64,000 nucleotides of DNA from Cohnella abietis (GTDB taxonomy: Bacteria > Bacillota > Bacilli > Paenibacillales > Paenibacillaceae): contig NZ_AP019400.1 in NCBI RefSeq assembly GCF_004295585.1, positions 3,632,001 to 3,696,000 on the forward strand, written 5' to 3'. Shown piece after piece: positions 7,222 to 15,096 of the stretch. How positions within the stretch are numbered: position 1 is the first letter of the stretch; each line of letters opens with the position of its first letter. The notes beneath the pieces are model-generated. The model ran no database searches. It was not told the DNA's origin and saw nothing but the letters and a program-made list of their open reading frames with translations. A program made the translations under genes and the position numbers.

Positions 7222-8691
7222 ATGGCTAACGGTTGTAATCAAAACCCTAGCGGCCAATGTTCAACGGCAGAGGGGATAAACACAACGGCGAGTGGAATTG
7301 CTGCCCATGCGGAAGGGAGCAGCACTACGTCTAGTGGAAATGCATCTCATTCCGAAGGTTTTCAAACGCTTGCCATTGCAGATACCGCACACGCGGAAGG
7401 AAATTCAACAATTGCTAGCGGAAGCGCTGCTCATACGGAAGGATTTCAGACGCAGGCAACTGCAGATACCGCACATGCAGAAGGTTATTCTACTATCGCT
7501 AGCGGAGTCGGAGCGCATACGGAAGGTCACTTCTCCGCTGCTTCTGGTGTGGCAGCTCATGCGGAAGGTAGTATGACAAATGCAATGGGATCTTATTCAC
7601 ATGCCGAAGGGATTAGCACGATCGCAAGCGGTAACGTTGGTTCCCATGCTGAAGGCCAGGTCACTACTGCCAGCGGAACAGCATCCCATTCCGAGGGTTT
7701 TCAGACAACGGCAAGCGGACCATCTGCGCATGCAGAAGGGGCAAACACAATAGCCGGCGGACCGTTCTCCCATGCCGAGGGAGTTAGTACAATGGCAAGC
7801 GGTCCTTACGCTCATTCCGAGGGTGCCAATACTATTGCTAGTGGACAAGCTTCCCATGCGGAAGGCCTTTTTACTCAATCCACTAATTTCGGCTCCCACT
7901 CTGAAGGATCGAGCACTTCAGCTCTTGGATTTGCAGCCCATGCGGAGGGTACAGAAACGATAGCAAGTGGTGGATTTTCACATGCAGAAGGGCAGGATAC
8001 AGACACCCATTTTTTCCAGGCGTCTCATATTATGGGGCGTTTCGGGGACGCAGATGAATCCAATTCCTGGTTTATTGGTAATGGTACTTCAACTATCGCA
8101 AGAGGCTTGGGGGCAAAATGGAGCGGTTCGACCTTTGATATGTTTGTCGATGGTGCATACTTGAGCCCAGCTGCCGACTATGCCGAGCTGTTCGAAATAG
8201 AAAGCGGAATTCCTATCGACGTAGGCTATTTCGTGACTGTATCGGATGAAGATAGGATTAGAAAAGCTACATCTTACGATACGTTTATTGTGGGAGTTAC
8301 GAGTGCTACTCCAAGTATTATCGGGAACAGCGCGGGATTACGTTGGCAAGGAAAGTATTTGACCGATGAATGGGGACGTAAACAGTATCAAGAAGTCGTA
8401 TTTCCAGCTCAAATATCCAAGGATGGAAATATACTGACGGCCGAAAGAAAAGAACTGCAGCCCAAGCTGAATCCTTCATGGGATCCTAATGAGGAATATG
8501 TATCTCGATTGAAACGGCCAGAATGGGTCGCTGTCGGATTAATCGGTCAAATTCGGGTCCGAGATGACGCTACATGCACAGTTCATGGATATTGCCGGCC
8601 AAATGATGCCGGAGTTGCAACACAAGCCGACCATGGATATTTTGTATTGAAACGTACCGGCCCGAATCAAATATTGATTTTGCTAAATTAA
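7222..8691 (+). CDS. YadA-like head-repeat protein with C-terminal peptidase G2 autocleavage domain
   Basis: About 489 residues in two parts. Residues 8-260 are some seventeen copies of a 14-residue unit around HAEG..T.ASG..A, the repeat seen in trimeric autotransporter heads and phage tail spikes. From about 300 the sequence (DYAELFEIESG, then VGYFVTV, IVGVTSATPSIIGN, LRWQGKYLTDEWGRKQ) matches the peptidase G2 intramolecular-chaperone domain that trimerises phage tail spikes and then cuts itself off. The start at 7222 follows GAGGA; an ATG at 7207 is also possible. There is no signal peptide and no phage gene nearby, so the route to the surface is unclear. It may be a domesticated tail-fibre or a spore- or lysis-released adhesin. 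The catalytic residues could not be fixed by eye. Confidence 0.82.
   Translation: MANGCNQNPSGQCSTAEGINTTASGIAAHAEGSSTTSSGNASHSEGFQTLAIADTAHAEGNSTIASGSAAHTEGFQTQATADTAHAEGYSTIASGVGAHTEGHFSAASGVAAHAEGSMTNAMGSYSHAEGISTIASGNVGSHAEGQVTTASGTASHSEGFQTTASGPSAHAEGANTIAGGPFSHAEGVSTMASGPYAHSEGANTIASGQASHAEGLFTQSTNFGSHSEGSSTSALGFAAHAEGTETIASGGFSHAEGQDTDTHFFQASHIMGRFGDADESNSWFIGNGTSTIARGLGAKWSGSTFDMFVDGAYLSPAADYAELFEIESGIPIDVGYFVTVSDEDRIRKATSYDTFIVGVTSATPSIIGNSAGLRWQGKYLTDEWGRKQYQEVVFPAQISKDGNILTAERKELQPKLNPSWDPNEEYVSRLKRPEWVAVGLIGQIRVRDDATCTVHGYCRPNDAGVATQADHGYFVLKRTGPNQILILLN
7250..8000 (+). repeat. Tandem 42-base coding repeats (HAEG units)
   Basis: The DNA repeats with a period of 42 bases, encoding the 14-residue head unit. 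One longer unit (FQTLAIADTAHAEG, FQTQATADTAHAEG) occurs twice with near-identical DNA, a sign of recent internal duplication. Copy number could vary by slippage or recombination. Confidence 0.85.
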
Positions 8692-8885
8692 CTTCCGGTA
8701 CTGAAGTGAGATCATTGAGGATTTTTACAAGAGAGCAATAATGAAGTTCTGAAATCAACGGAATACAGGGAAGTAAGTAATACATTAAAGATAAATATTC
8801 AAGATAAGTAATCAGTTAATATTGTGAGCAGCCGACTGATGAAGACTGATGAAGTCGGTTCTCGGTTCTTTATTATATAACTATT

Positions 8886-9130
8886 TCACAAAACCCGTAT
8901 TTTATACATATGTCTATATTTAAACTTAGAGCCATGTGGATCCCCTAAATCAGCTGGTATATACAGTGACAACTTATAATCCTCTGTTTTATCCGTACAA
9001 AAAAACTTTACATTTTGATCATTTGCCCTTTTTCCCGCCAACCTTCAAATACCAATCCCTCAGGCAACTTACCTAAGACTGGCGACAATTTAGGTTCAAA
9101 CGCATCTTTAACTTGCAGACATTGGTAGTG
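8886..9130 (-). pseudogene. Frameshifted C-terminal fragment of an unidentified protein
   Basis: Reading the minus strand, a frame of about 37 residues (HYQCLQVKDAFEPKLSPVLG, then KLPEGLVFEGWREKGQ) ends at TAA, and the next frame continues smoothly with NDQNVKFFCTDKTEDYKLSL, YIPADLGDPHGSKFKYRH and MYKIRVL to a stop at 8886. Together they read like the last 80 residues of one soluble protein interrupted by a one-base shift near 8980. Its upstream end runs into the truncated HEPN/Toprim frame at 9073-9130, so two unrelated genes appear to have been joined by deletion. I do not recognise the family. Confidence 0.5.
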
Positions 9131-9870
9131 TTAAAATCCATAAAAGAGTAAAAATCAACTACTTCTGGGTTTAAGATGTTCATACTACGTTTGATTATTG
9201 ATATGTCTGATGAACCTTCAGTTAAAAGTATGATTCGTTCATTCCTTATATACGAATCGGCCAATTCCACCAATGTTTCTTCACAAATTCTATCGTTCTC
9301 AGAACACCAACCACCATCCACTAAAGAAGAAAAATCAATAACACAGTTTTCATCATCGCCATATAACTCCAAAATTGCTCGAAATACATATCGCATGTCA
9401 GAACTTATAAAACCAAAGATCGATTCCCCTTCATAATCCGCATTCATCATAAAATACTGCATTGGATAATCAGTTATCACAATATTATCTTTGTAATACA
9501 AGTAGTGACTGTAAGGCGAATTGATTATACATTCCAAAGATTTCAACCAATTGTCGAACGTGTAATTATTGATTTCTATTTCAACGAATCCTTCTCCGCT
9601 TAAATAACTACAATATTGAACAGATTCATTGTATGAGATAAACTCCTTCTTTGCTTTATCTATTGTAAAACCCAAAATATCTAAACGTAATTTAATATTT
9701 TTTACAGTAGTGCAATATTCACATATCAACCTCTCCTCATTATCTTCATCTTGCACGCTCTCTATTTTTTTATCATTTTCACGATATAGTGTAAGCCATA
9801 TAGGGCTTACATGATTCTTGCTTAAAGAGAAATGAAATCCATTTATACCAATCGATGCGTAGCTACCCAC
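9073..9870 (-). CDS. HEPN/Toprim-type protein, C-terminally truncated
   Basis: The N-terminus (MGSYASIGINGFHFS, then CTTVKNIKLRLDILGFT) matches the HEPN/Toprim N-terminal domain found in proteins linked to nucleic-acid targeting conflict systems. Near residue 218 the frame enters a Toprim start, ILLTEGSSDISIIKRSM, but ends about 45 residues later in an unrelated tail, where a full protein would continue with the Toprim aspartate motif. The GTG start at 9868-9870 follows AAAGGGAG. It lies 71 bases downstream of the membrane protein at 9942-10616 and may be in its operon. The truncation coincides with the remnant at 8886-9130, so the gene is probably inactive. The Toprim assignment rests on one motif. 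Confidence 0.65.
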   Translation of the reverse strand: MGSYASIGINGFHFSLSKNHVSPIWLTLYRENDKKIESVQDEDNEERLICEYCTTVKNIKLRLDILGFTIDKAKKEFISYNESVQYCSYLSGEGFVEIEINNYTFDNWLKSLECIINSPYSHYLYYKDNIVITDYPMQYFMMNADYEGESIFGFISSDMRYVFRAILELYGDDENCVIDFSSLVDGGWCSENDRICEETLVELADSYIRNERIILLTEGSSDISIIKRSMNILNPEVVDFYSFMDFNTTNVCKLKMRLNLNCRQS

Positions 9871-9941
9871 AGAATAATTCTCCCTTTATTGAGTCTTCGT
9901 TCTGTCGTTTAACGTCTCCTGTATTCCCTAATCCGAGGAAC

Positions 9942-10616
9942 TTATGCACCCGAATTGGTCTGCTGTTTAACCATATTTTTCATTTTATCTAGCTCCCAGA
10001 TTCCATGATTTTCGACTTCTCTAAAAATCACTGTATCAAATTCATTCCAAGTTGGATTATTGCTATTTTGGTATCGCAAGATGAACGCTTGTGAAATTGA
10101 TTCGTCTTCGTTTAAATGCCCTCTTAGCCACAATTCAACTGACAGATAATATCTTTTTTTAAAGACATCTTGATACGATAATTTTGTAAGGAAAGTTGTA
10201 AATTCTAAATCATCGATACTATTTTCAAATTTAAACCTGATTACAAACGGGACTGTTATGTCTTCGGGTAAATTAATAATATTCGGACTCACACTAAAAG
10301 CGTTACCTCTTTTATTAACAAATGATTCAACTTTTAAGTTAATGGTCGGCCCTTTACCAATATTTTTAAGACCGAAGAATGAAATCCCCCTATATTTTAC
10401 ATGTTCATCTAAGGGATATTCGAAGTCATAAACAAATAATCTATCGTTAGTATCAGTTGAGTTCAAATTAGTCGGTATTATTAATGGCCTATTTGCAGCT
10501 CTCCTGGTTTTGATATTCTCTATCCATAAGAAAACTGTCAGTATAGCAACTAATAGCGCTGCCACCTGACCAATAGCATAAAAGATATTTATATACTCAT
10601 TTATAAAATCAATCAT
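9942..10616 (-). CDS. Hypothetical protein with one N-terminal membrane helix
   Basis: A 224-residue protein with one hydrophobic helix (about residues 12-33, FYAIGQVAALLVAILTVFLW) followed by IENIKTRR, so the soluble part should be cytoplasmic. The remainder alternates short strands (GISFFGLKNIGKGPTINLKV, IRFKFEN, YYLSVELWLRG), suggesting a beta-sandwich. A good site TAGGAGGG stands 6 bases before the ATG. Proteins of this layout occur widely in accessory regions of Firmicutes without a known role. The truncated HEPN/Toprim gene follows it on the same strand, which raises a weak case for a defence role. Confidence 0.7.
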   Translation of the reverse strand: MIDFINEYINIFYAIGQVAALLVAILTVFLWIENIKTRRAANRPLIIPTNLNSTDTNDRLFVYDFEYPLDEHVKYRGISFFGLKNIGKGPTINLKVESFVNKRGNAFSVSPNIINLPEDITVPFVIRFKFENSIDDLEFTTFLTKLSYQDVFKKRYYLSVELWLRGHLNEDESISQAFILRYQNSNNPTWNEFDTVIFREVENHGIWELDKMKNMVKQQTNSGA

Positions 10617-10735
10617 ATTTTACCCTCCTACTCGAGAAGTATTAGCTCCTCAATGCCATTTTTTAATTTGAGTTCTTAATTACATAATTCTATTAATATG
10701 TATAACTTTCCTGTCTTTCTCTCTGTGAACGACAA

Positions 10736-10765
10736 AATTAGTCACGCTTATGTACGTGACTAATT
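10736..10765. repeat. Perfect 11-bp inverted repeat
   Basis: AATTAGTCACG and CGTGACTAATT separated by eight bases, in the gap between the membrane protein (minus) and the MarR gene (minus). It has no T-run and lies about 120 bases upstream of the gene at 10616, so it may be an operator or a weak transcript-end hairpin. Confidence 0.5.
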
Positions 10766-10890
10766 CATGATGTAGATATAAGTTGACAGTCTATATAAGA
10801 AACCTTGGTATAACGGCAAAAACCTTCATTTAGGACAATATATTTTACATTGTATTTTATACATATGTCGTTCATGCTCCTTTTATAGAA

Positions 10891-10920
10891 ATTAGAAAAG
10901 GCCGCCAACCGGCAGCCTCA
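10891..10920 (-). terminator. Terminator of the DoxX-MarR operon
   Basis: On the minus strand AGGCTGCC and GGCGGCCT pair around GGTT and are followed by TTTTC. It lies about 90 bases after the MarR stop codon. On the plus strand the same stem is followed five bases later by TTTTTT, so it may act in both directions. Confidence 0.65.
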
Positions 10921-11008
10921 AGCTTTTTTGATTTGGGTTCTGAATTGTTCGTTGAGTCATTAGCTACAACAGGTTTCTTAAAGTAAACCCCTCTGGATCA
11001 TTAACCCC

Positions 11009-11455
11009 TCAGCTTAACTTCAAATTCTGGGCACCTATTCCAACTTTCTTTAATAGATGAATGAGCTGTTCTTTTTCTTCATTCGTTATAAATGATAAGT
11101 TTTGCGAAATGGTTATGATGTGTTTGGAATAAATTTCCGTAAATAGGTCTCTTCCTTCCTTAGTCAAAACAATATTGGAAGCCCTTCTGTCATCTGGGTT
11201 AAGTTGTCTTGCGAGTAGCCTTTTTTTTTCTAACTTATCGATAACATAGGTTATACTGCCGCTAGGAATAGAGAACTTTTCACTGATTTTTTGTACAGGA
11301 TGCGGACCTTTACTGTAAAGCAATTCAAGAATCATAAAATTCTCGTGATTGATATTGTAACTCTCTATATCTTTTCTTATATTTTCAAATAGAGACCTGG
11401 AAGAATTCATCCATATACGAAACAACCTCAAATCCAATTGACTTTGATCATGCAT
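11009..11455 (-). CDS. MarR family regulator, MhqR-like
   Basis: A 148-residue MarR protein: helix-turn-helix PVQKISEKFSIPSGSITYVIDKL and wing NPDDRRASNIVLTKEGR. The block SGSITYVIDKLEKK and the start LRLFRIWMNSSRSLFE resemble B. subtilis MhqR, a repressor that responds to quinones and catechols. The start at 11455 follows AAAGGAGGTC; an upstream ATG at 11479 lies before the ribosome site. It is the second gene after doxX, an arrangement common for quinone-responsive operons. No cysteine is seen in the usual redox-sensing position, so the ligand remains open. Confidence 0.88.
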   Translation of the reverse strand: MHDQSQLDLRLFRIWMNSSRSLFENIRKDIESYNINHENFMILELLYSKGPHPVQKISEKFSIPSGSITYVIDKLEKKRLLARQLNPDDRRASNIVLTKEGRDLFTEIYSKHIITISQNLSFITNEEKEQLIHLLKKVGIGAQNLKLS

Positions 11456-11520
11456 TACCTGACCTCCTTTATTAAACATAGTAATGACATGAATAGTGGT
11501 TGTCTAGTAAAGTATATGAT

Positions 11521-11877
11521 TTATCCAAGTAAAAAGTCAAAGTTGTTTACGATTATTACCACTGCTATGACCAATAAAATAAATGGCATGAGTTGTTTAT
11601 TAGATGGTTCTTTCATTTTGACATGTGTAAAAATGGCTCCCAACATCGTAACTGCGATTAATAAAGCTCCCCAGGCTGCCAAAGTTTTATTCCAGATTCC
11701 TGCAATTACCAGAACGGCCGAAACCAATTCTAATAATCCTGTAAATACTCTAAACCATGAAGGATATCCATAATGCTTAAATTCTTCAACTAATTTCTTA
11801 GATCCAAACTTTGCTAATCCGAACAGCAAGAAGCCTAACCCTAGTATGACTTGAAAAATAATTGATAATACATCCAT
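11521..11877 (-). CDS. DoxX family membrane protein
   Basis: A 118-residue protein with four membrane helices, the DoxX/SURF4-like fold: helix 1 with GLGFLLFGLAKFGSKKLVEEF, helix 2 with RVFTGLLELVSAVLVIAGIW, helix 3 with AAWGALLIAVTMLGAIFTHV, and helix 4 near the C-terminus. Members are quinone- or thiol-stress-linked membrane proteins; in Bacillus several are controlled by MhqR. AGGAGG precedes the ATG. It is the first gene of a two-gene operon with the MarR gene, 65 bases apart. The operator at 11918-11939 lies just upstream. Confidence 0.88.
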   Translation of the reverse strand: MDVLSIIFQVILGLGFLLFGLAKFGSKKLVEEFKHYGYPSWFRVFTGLLELVSAVLVIAGIWNKTLAAWGALLIAVTMLGAIFTHVKMKEPSNKQLMPFILLVIAVVIIVNNFDFLLG

Positions 11878-11917
11878 TAATAACGCCTCCTTTTATTCTA
11901 ATAATAGTTATTCTATA

Positions 11918-11950
11918 TATAGCCTAACACTAGGATATAATAGATGTCAA
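11918..11950 (-). promoter_or_regulatory. doxX-marR promoter with imperfect 22-bp operator
   Basis: TATAgCCTA and TAGGaTATA flank ACAC, giving a 22-bp palindrome with one mismatch (11918-11939). Just upstream on the minus strand is TTGACA (11945-11950), a -35 candidate; the -10 box is not clear. The palindrome therefore overlaps the promoter, as expected for autorepression by the MarR protein. Confidence 0.55.
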
Positions 11951-12141
11951 TTATTAACTTCCTTCTATAACCCTTATGCAATAAAGGCTATACTTACCTT
12001 TGCTCAATTCGAAACAAATTGTCCCGTGGGCAATAAGCGAAAACACTTTGTATCGCTAGAAAGCGGAATACAAGCAAGGTGGTGTACGGGCGTTTCCAGA
12101 GAGTACTAAATTAACGTAATGTTGTGTTTTATTATTGGTAT

Positions 12142-12175
12142 GAAAAAAAGACTGCCAAGACTCCTCTCTTGACAG
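12142..12175 (-). terminator. Terminator of the CrtC-like gene
   Basis: On the minus strand CTGTCAAGA and TCTTGGCAG pair (one G-T) around GAGGAG, followed by TCTTTTTTTC, 47 bases after the stop of the gene at 12222. Confidence 0.85.
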
Positions 12176-12221
12176 CTTGAACCAGTTAGAACTTTCTAAT
12201 CTTTTTTAACCATATAACAGC

Positions 12222-13328
12222 TTACTTGGAATTAATAATAGAGTTTTTGTTGTTACCAAAAAACATCTGTTCCCATAATCCTTCGTGTACATATACCGTC
12301 TTTACTCCATCTTTGTCATGAGTCAAGCGAACTTCACCAAGGATTCGGGTGTACGTTGGATTGGCACCTAATAATTTTGCAATCGTGGCTTTAAGACGCG
12401 CGACTTTACCCAGAAGACTAACAGAGACAATATCTCTTTTTCTAATAAACTCAACCGTATAAGTTTCCTTATTGGAAACCGGTTGTTTGTAAATTAAATG
12501 ATTATCCATAAATTTTTTGGTTGTTGGATGTTCAAATGTGTCTTCCCTCGTAATCTTAGTATGCGACTGATCATCGGTTAAGATTTCACCATCTTTTGCA
12601 ATCATGAACACAGGCAGACGTTTGTAGTTATAATTTTTCTCTGCAATAATGTCACATGCAATGATATCGTAGCCCTCAACTTTCGCACGTCCCCAATACC
12701 AGTGATTCATCAGCTTATTCATGCCAATATTTCCCCAGTTATGGTCATGATAGCCCGTTCCTTTAAGCTTAGTTGTTTGATTCCCAATGGTTAAATTAGC
12801 TTCTATAGCAGAAGCAGGCTGAGCGACGAACCAGGCAAAGAAATGCTCATCCTGATTACCGTAGAACCAATGTCCTGTATCTGGACGCCACATCGGTATT
12901 TTTGAAGTCATGGTAGCATGATATTTAATATCCCCTTCTTCAAAATGCAGAATATATATTCCATCAATATATTTTAGATAGGATTTGCCTATGCTAACGT
13001 CACATATGTCTTTTTGGGCGTTGATCACAGTTCCTCTGGATTCTTGAAAAGACTTTAAAGTCTTTGTACCGTCGGGATGCGTGATATCAATATCTACGGT
13101 CGGTTGTGCGGGACCAGGAACGTCAAAGTAATTTTTAGTATAAAAAATTGTAACGATCGTCGTTCCGTCTTCAAATTCAGCATCGGTGTACCACCATTCA
13201 TAAGTACCTTCACGACCTGTAGTTCTCAATCCATCTTCTCTAGGCTGCGCCTGGTCTAGCACAATATTTAATTTTTTGTAATCGGAATCCGAATTCGCTA
13301 GTCTGGCATTTTTAATGGTTTTCCCCAT
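12222..13328 (-). CDS. CrtC/AttH-like lipocalin-fold protein (hydroxyneurosporene-synthase-like)
   Basis: A 368-residue protein with the two-lipocalin layout of the CrtC N-terminal/AttH family. The markers are EGTYEWWYTDAEFEDG near residue 45, HWFYGNQDEHFFAWF near 158, and the strongly conserved GTGYHDHNWGN followed by MNHWYWGRAKVEGYDII near 195-225. Family members hydrate or carry hydrophobic molecules such as carotenoids; there is no carotenoid gene here, so a different lipid-like substrate is likely. The start at 13328 follows GGAGG by 8 bases; the ATG at 13343 overlaps that site. It is divergent from a TetR gene, and an operator overlaps its -35 box. Confidence 0.8.
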   Translation of the reverse strand: MGKTIKNARLANSDSDYKKLNIVLDQAQPREDGLRTTGREGTYEWWYTDAEFEDGTTIVTIFYTKNYFDVPGPAQPTVDIDITHPDGTKTLKSFQESRGTVINAQKDICDVSIGKSYLKYIDGIYILHFEEGDIKYHATMTSKIPMWRPDTGHWFYGNQDEHFFAWFVAQPASAIEANLTIGNQTTKLKGTGYHDHNWGNIGMNKLMNHWYWGRAKVEGYDIIACDIIAEKNYNYKRLPVFMIAKDGEILTDDQSHTKITREDTFEHPTTKKFMDNHLIYKQPVSNKETYTVEFIRKRDIVSVSLLGKVARLKATIAKLLGANPTYTRILGEVRLTHDKDGVKTVYVHEGLWEQMFFGNNKNSIINSK

Positions 13329-13379
13329 CTGACTAACCTCCATATATTTATATTTACGTCACTTACATCCGTTATAAAA

Positions 13380-13435
13380 TTGACATCTGTAATTGTTATG
13401 GATATAGTATATTTACAAAGAGTGACACGTGTCAA
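13380..13435. promoter_or_regulatory. Overlapping divergent sigma-A promoters with a TetR operator
   Basis: Rightward: TTGACA (13380-13385), 17 bases, TATAGT (13403-13408), for the TetR gene. Leftward: TTGACA (complement of 13430-13435), 18 bases, TATACT (complement of 13406-13411), for the CrtC-like gene. The two -10 boxes overlap. A perfect palindrome TGACACGTGTCA (13423-13434) covers the leftward -35 and lies just downstream of the rightward -10, so one bound dimer could shut both promoters. Confidence 0.8.
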
Positions 13436-13472
13436 TGTTATCAGACAAGTATGACAAATTGGAGGAAATGTC

Positions 13473-14024
13473 TTGTATACTGGAACAAATCCATCAGCAA
13501 TACGATCACAAAAATGGATTAGAGATTCATTGCTGCAATTGTTAAAGGAAAAGCCATATAAAAAAATATCGATAAAAGAGATTACTGAACGAGGGGATCT
13601 TGCCAGGCAAACATTTTATCAATTATTTAATTCCAAAGAAGAAATTTTAGAATATCACCTCGATCATTTATTTCATGAATATCTTATTAAAATTCAAGAT
13701 TTAGAGGTCGCAACTACAGCCGAGTTAGCCAGATTATATTTTGTTTTTTTTCATAATAACGAAAATTTCATTCATCAACTTATTAAAAATGACTTAGTCA
13801 ACATCTTGAATCAAAAGTTTTATTCTTATTTAAGTGAAATTCATATTGTACTTAAGCATACCCAAGTCCATTCTGAGTATGCGACAGCTTTCATTTCCTC
13901 TGGTTTAGTAGGTATACTCATATTCTGGTTTAAACAAAATAAAACAATGTCCATTGAACAACTGGCATTGTTGGTAAGTGACATTCTTAATGCAAATGAT
14001 TTTATGGAGAAGAGCAACTCCTAA
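13473..14024 (+). CDS. TetR family transcriptional regulator
   Basis: A 183-residue regulator with a TetR helix-turn-helix at residues 20-60 (RDSLLQLLKEKPYKKISIKEI, then GDLARQTFYQLFNSKEEIL). The C-terminal part resembles the DhaS/TetR_C_33-like group with short helical sensor domains. It starts with TTG at 13473, seven bases after GGAGG; an ATG seven bases earlier is out of frame. It is divergent from the CrtC-like gene and its own promoter region holds a perfect palindrome, so it is probably an autoregulated repressor of that gene. Confidence 0.88.
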   Translation: MYTGTNPSAIRSQKWIRDSLLQLLKEKPYKKISIKEITERGDLARQTFYQLFNSKEEILEYHLDHLFHEYLIKIQDLEVATTAELARLYFVFFHNNENFIHQLIKNDLVNILNQKFYSYLSEIHIVLKHTQVHSEYATAFISSGLVGILIFWFKQNKTMSIEQLALLVSDILNANDFMEKSNS

Positions 14025-14057
14025 GTAATTTTGTTTGGATAAAGGCAGAACTTAATA

Positions 14058-14102
14058 GAAAACAGCAGGATCCTTGTCTACGCTAAGAATCCTGCTGTTT
14101 TT
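14058..14102. terminator. Bidirectional terminator between tetR and the MarR-like gene
   Basis: AAACAGCAGGATTCTT-type arms (14060-14074 and 14085-14100) pair almost perfectly, with an A-run before and a T-run after, so it can end transcription in both directions between the converging genes. Confidence 0.9.
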
Positions 14103-14186
14103 AATGATAGCGACCGTCGCTTACTTTCTGATCTAATTGTTTATTTATACTGATATGTCGCTCATATAATTTAGATTTTCGTAATT

Positions 14187-14858
14187 CTAATCCTCATAAA
14201 CGGTAAAAAACACATCGTTAAGAATCGTTTTCGCCCTCTTTAAGTTTCGTGAATCCAACTTGCCGAGCATCTCCATGATTTCATTCATCTCCTCGTTTAC
14301 CACTAAAGAACGAAGAGGTATGTTCGTTTCTATATCTTCGCAGAGCGACTCTTTCTGGCTGGGCACACTTGATTCATCAATTGTGCTCGGATAAACCCAT
14401 GATGAATGAACAATTTCTCCGAGAGAACTTACAATAAGCCTCAAATCGTCTTCTTTATACTGCTGCAAGAAACCATTCACATTGCTATCAATTTGATTAT
14501 GTAGAGCTGCATGCAAATGATAAATCTCTCTGCCCAATGAGGTAGTACGAAACAGAATTTCTTTTTTGTTATCTGGCAGATGTTCAATCAGAATGATTTG
14601 TCGAGCAATCAGTTTTCTCGTAATTTTGGAGACACTACCTTTGGGAATGCCGAATTGCTTTGAAATAGTATTGCCGTTTACAGGCTCAAGCTTGCCAATT
14701 GCATCCAGCACATGAAGACTCAAAACGGTCATTTCTTTCATCAACTCTGCAATAACAGGATTAGGACTATTTTGGATCATCCATTGTTTCTCTTCATCGT
14801 CTTCCGTTTGGAATCTACGCTGTATTTCATTCGCTGTTTCCAAAAATTTTTTAATCAA
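14187..14858 (-). CDS. MarR-type winged-helix regulator with extended C-terminus
   Basis: About 223 residues: a winged helix at 58-115 (VNGNTISKQFGIPKGSVSKITRKL, then wing NKKEILFRTTSLGREIY), preceded by a dimer helix, and an unusual 70-residue C-terminal extension without a recognised domain. The start is uncertain. TTG at 14858 lacks a ribosome site, whereas a strong GGAGGGG (complement of 14903-14909) sits before the in-frame rare start ATT at 14894, which would add 12 residues. The gene is divergent from the FAD monooxygenase, and three 13-bp palindromes lie in the shared region, so it is probably its repressor. Confidence 0.8.
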   Translation of the reverse strand: MIKKFLETANEIQRRFQTEDDEEKQWMIQNSPNPVIAELMKEMTVLSLHVLDAIGKLEPVNGNTISKQFGIPKGSVSKITRKLIARQIILIEHLPDNKKEILFRTTSLGREIYHLHAALHNQIDSNVNGFLQQYKEDDLRLIVSSLGEIVHSSWVYPSTIDESSVPSQKESLCEDIETNIPLRSLVVNEEMNEIMEMLGKLDSRNLKRAKTILNDVFFTVYED

Positions 14859-14955
14859 ATAATCTTTATTCAGCTTTTCCTTTGAATGACAAATGATTAA
14901 TTCCCCTCCGATTGTTATTTGATATCAGTATATCAAAGGAAAAGCTGCAACTAAA

Positions 14956-15033
14956 GTTTCCTTGAAACATTATTGACAAATGAAGAATATTCAATCATTA
15001 TTATTTCGAGGAAACTTATAATTTCCTTGAAAC
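14956..15033. promoter_or_regulatory. Three 13-bp operator palindromes between MarR-like and monooxygenase genes
   Basis: GTTTCCTTGAAAC (14956-14968), ATTTCGAGGAAAC (15003-15015) and ATTTCCTTGAAAC (15021-15033) share the palindrome GTTTC-n3-GAAAC. Two centres are 18 bases apart and the third is 47 bases away. A TATAAT (15017-15022) lies between the two close sites and a TTGACA at 14973-14978. The layout suits repression with cooperative binding by the divergent MarR-like protein. Confidence 0.75.
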
Positions 15034-15096
15034 AATAATAGTGGCGGTTATTATAAAAGTAATCATTATCTTTATGACCATTGGAGGTCAATTTAT

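Noticed and set aside
7250..8000. Regular 42-base repeats taken as a possible CRISPR array
   Set aside because: The repeats are in frame, degenerate at third positions and encode HAEG units; there are no spacers and no cas genes.
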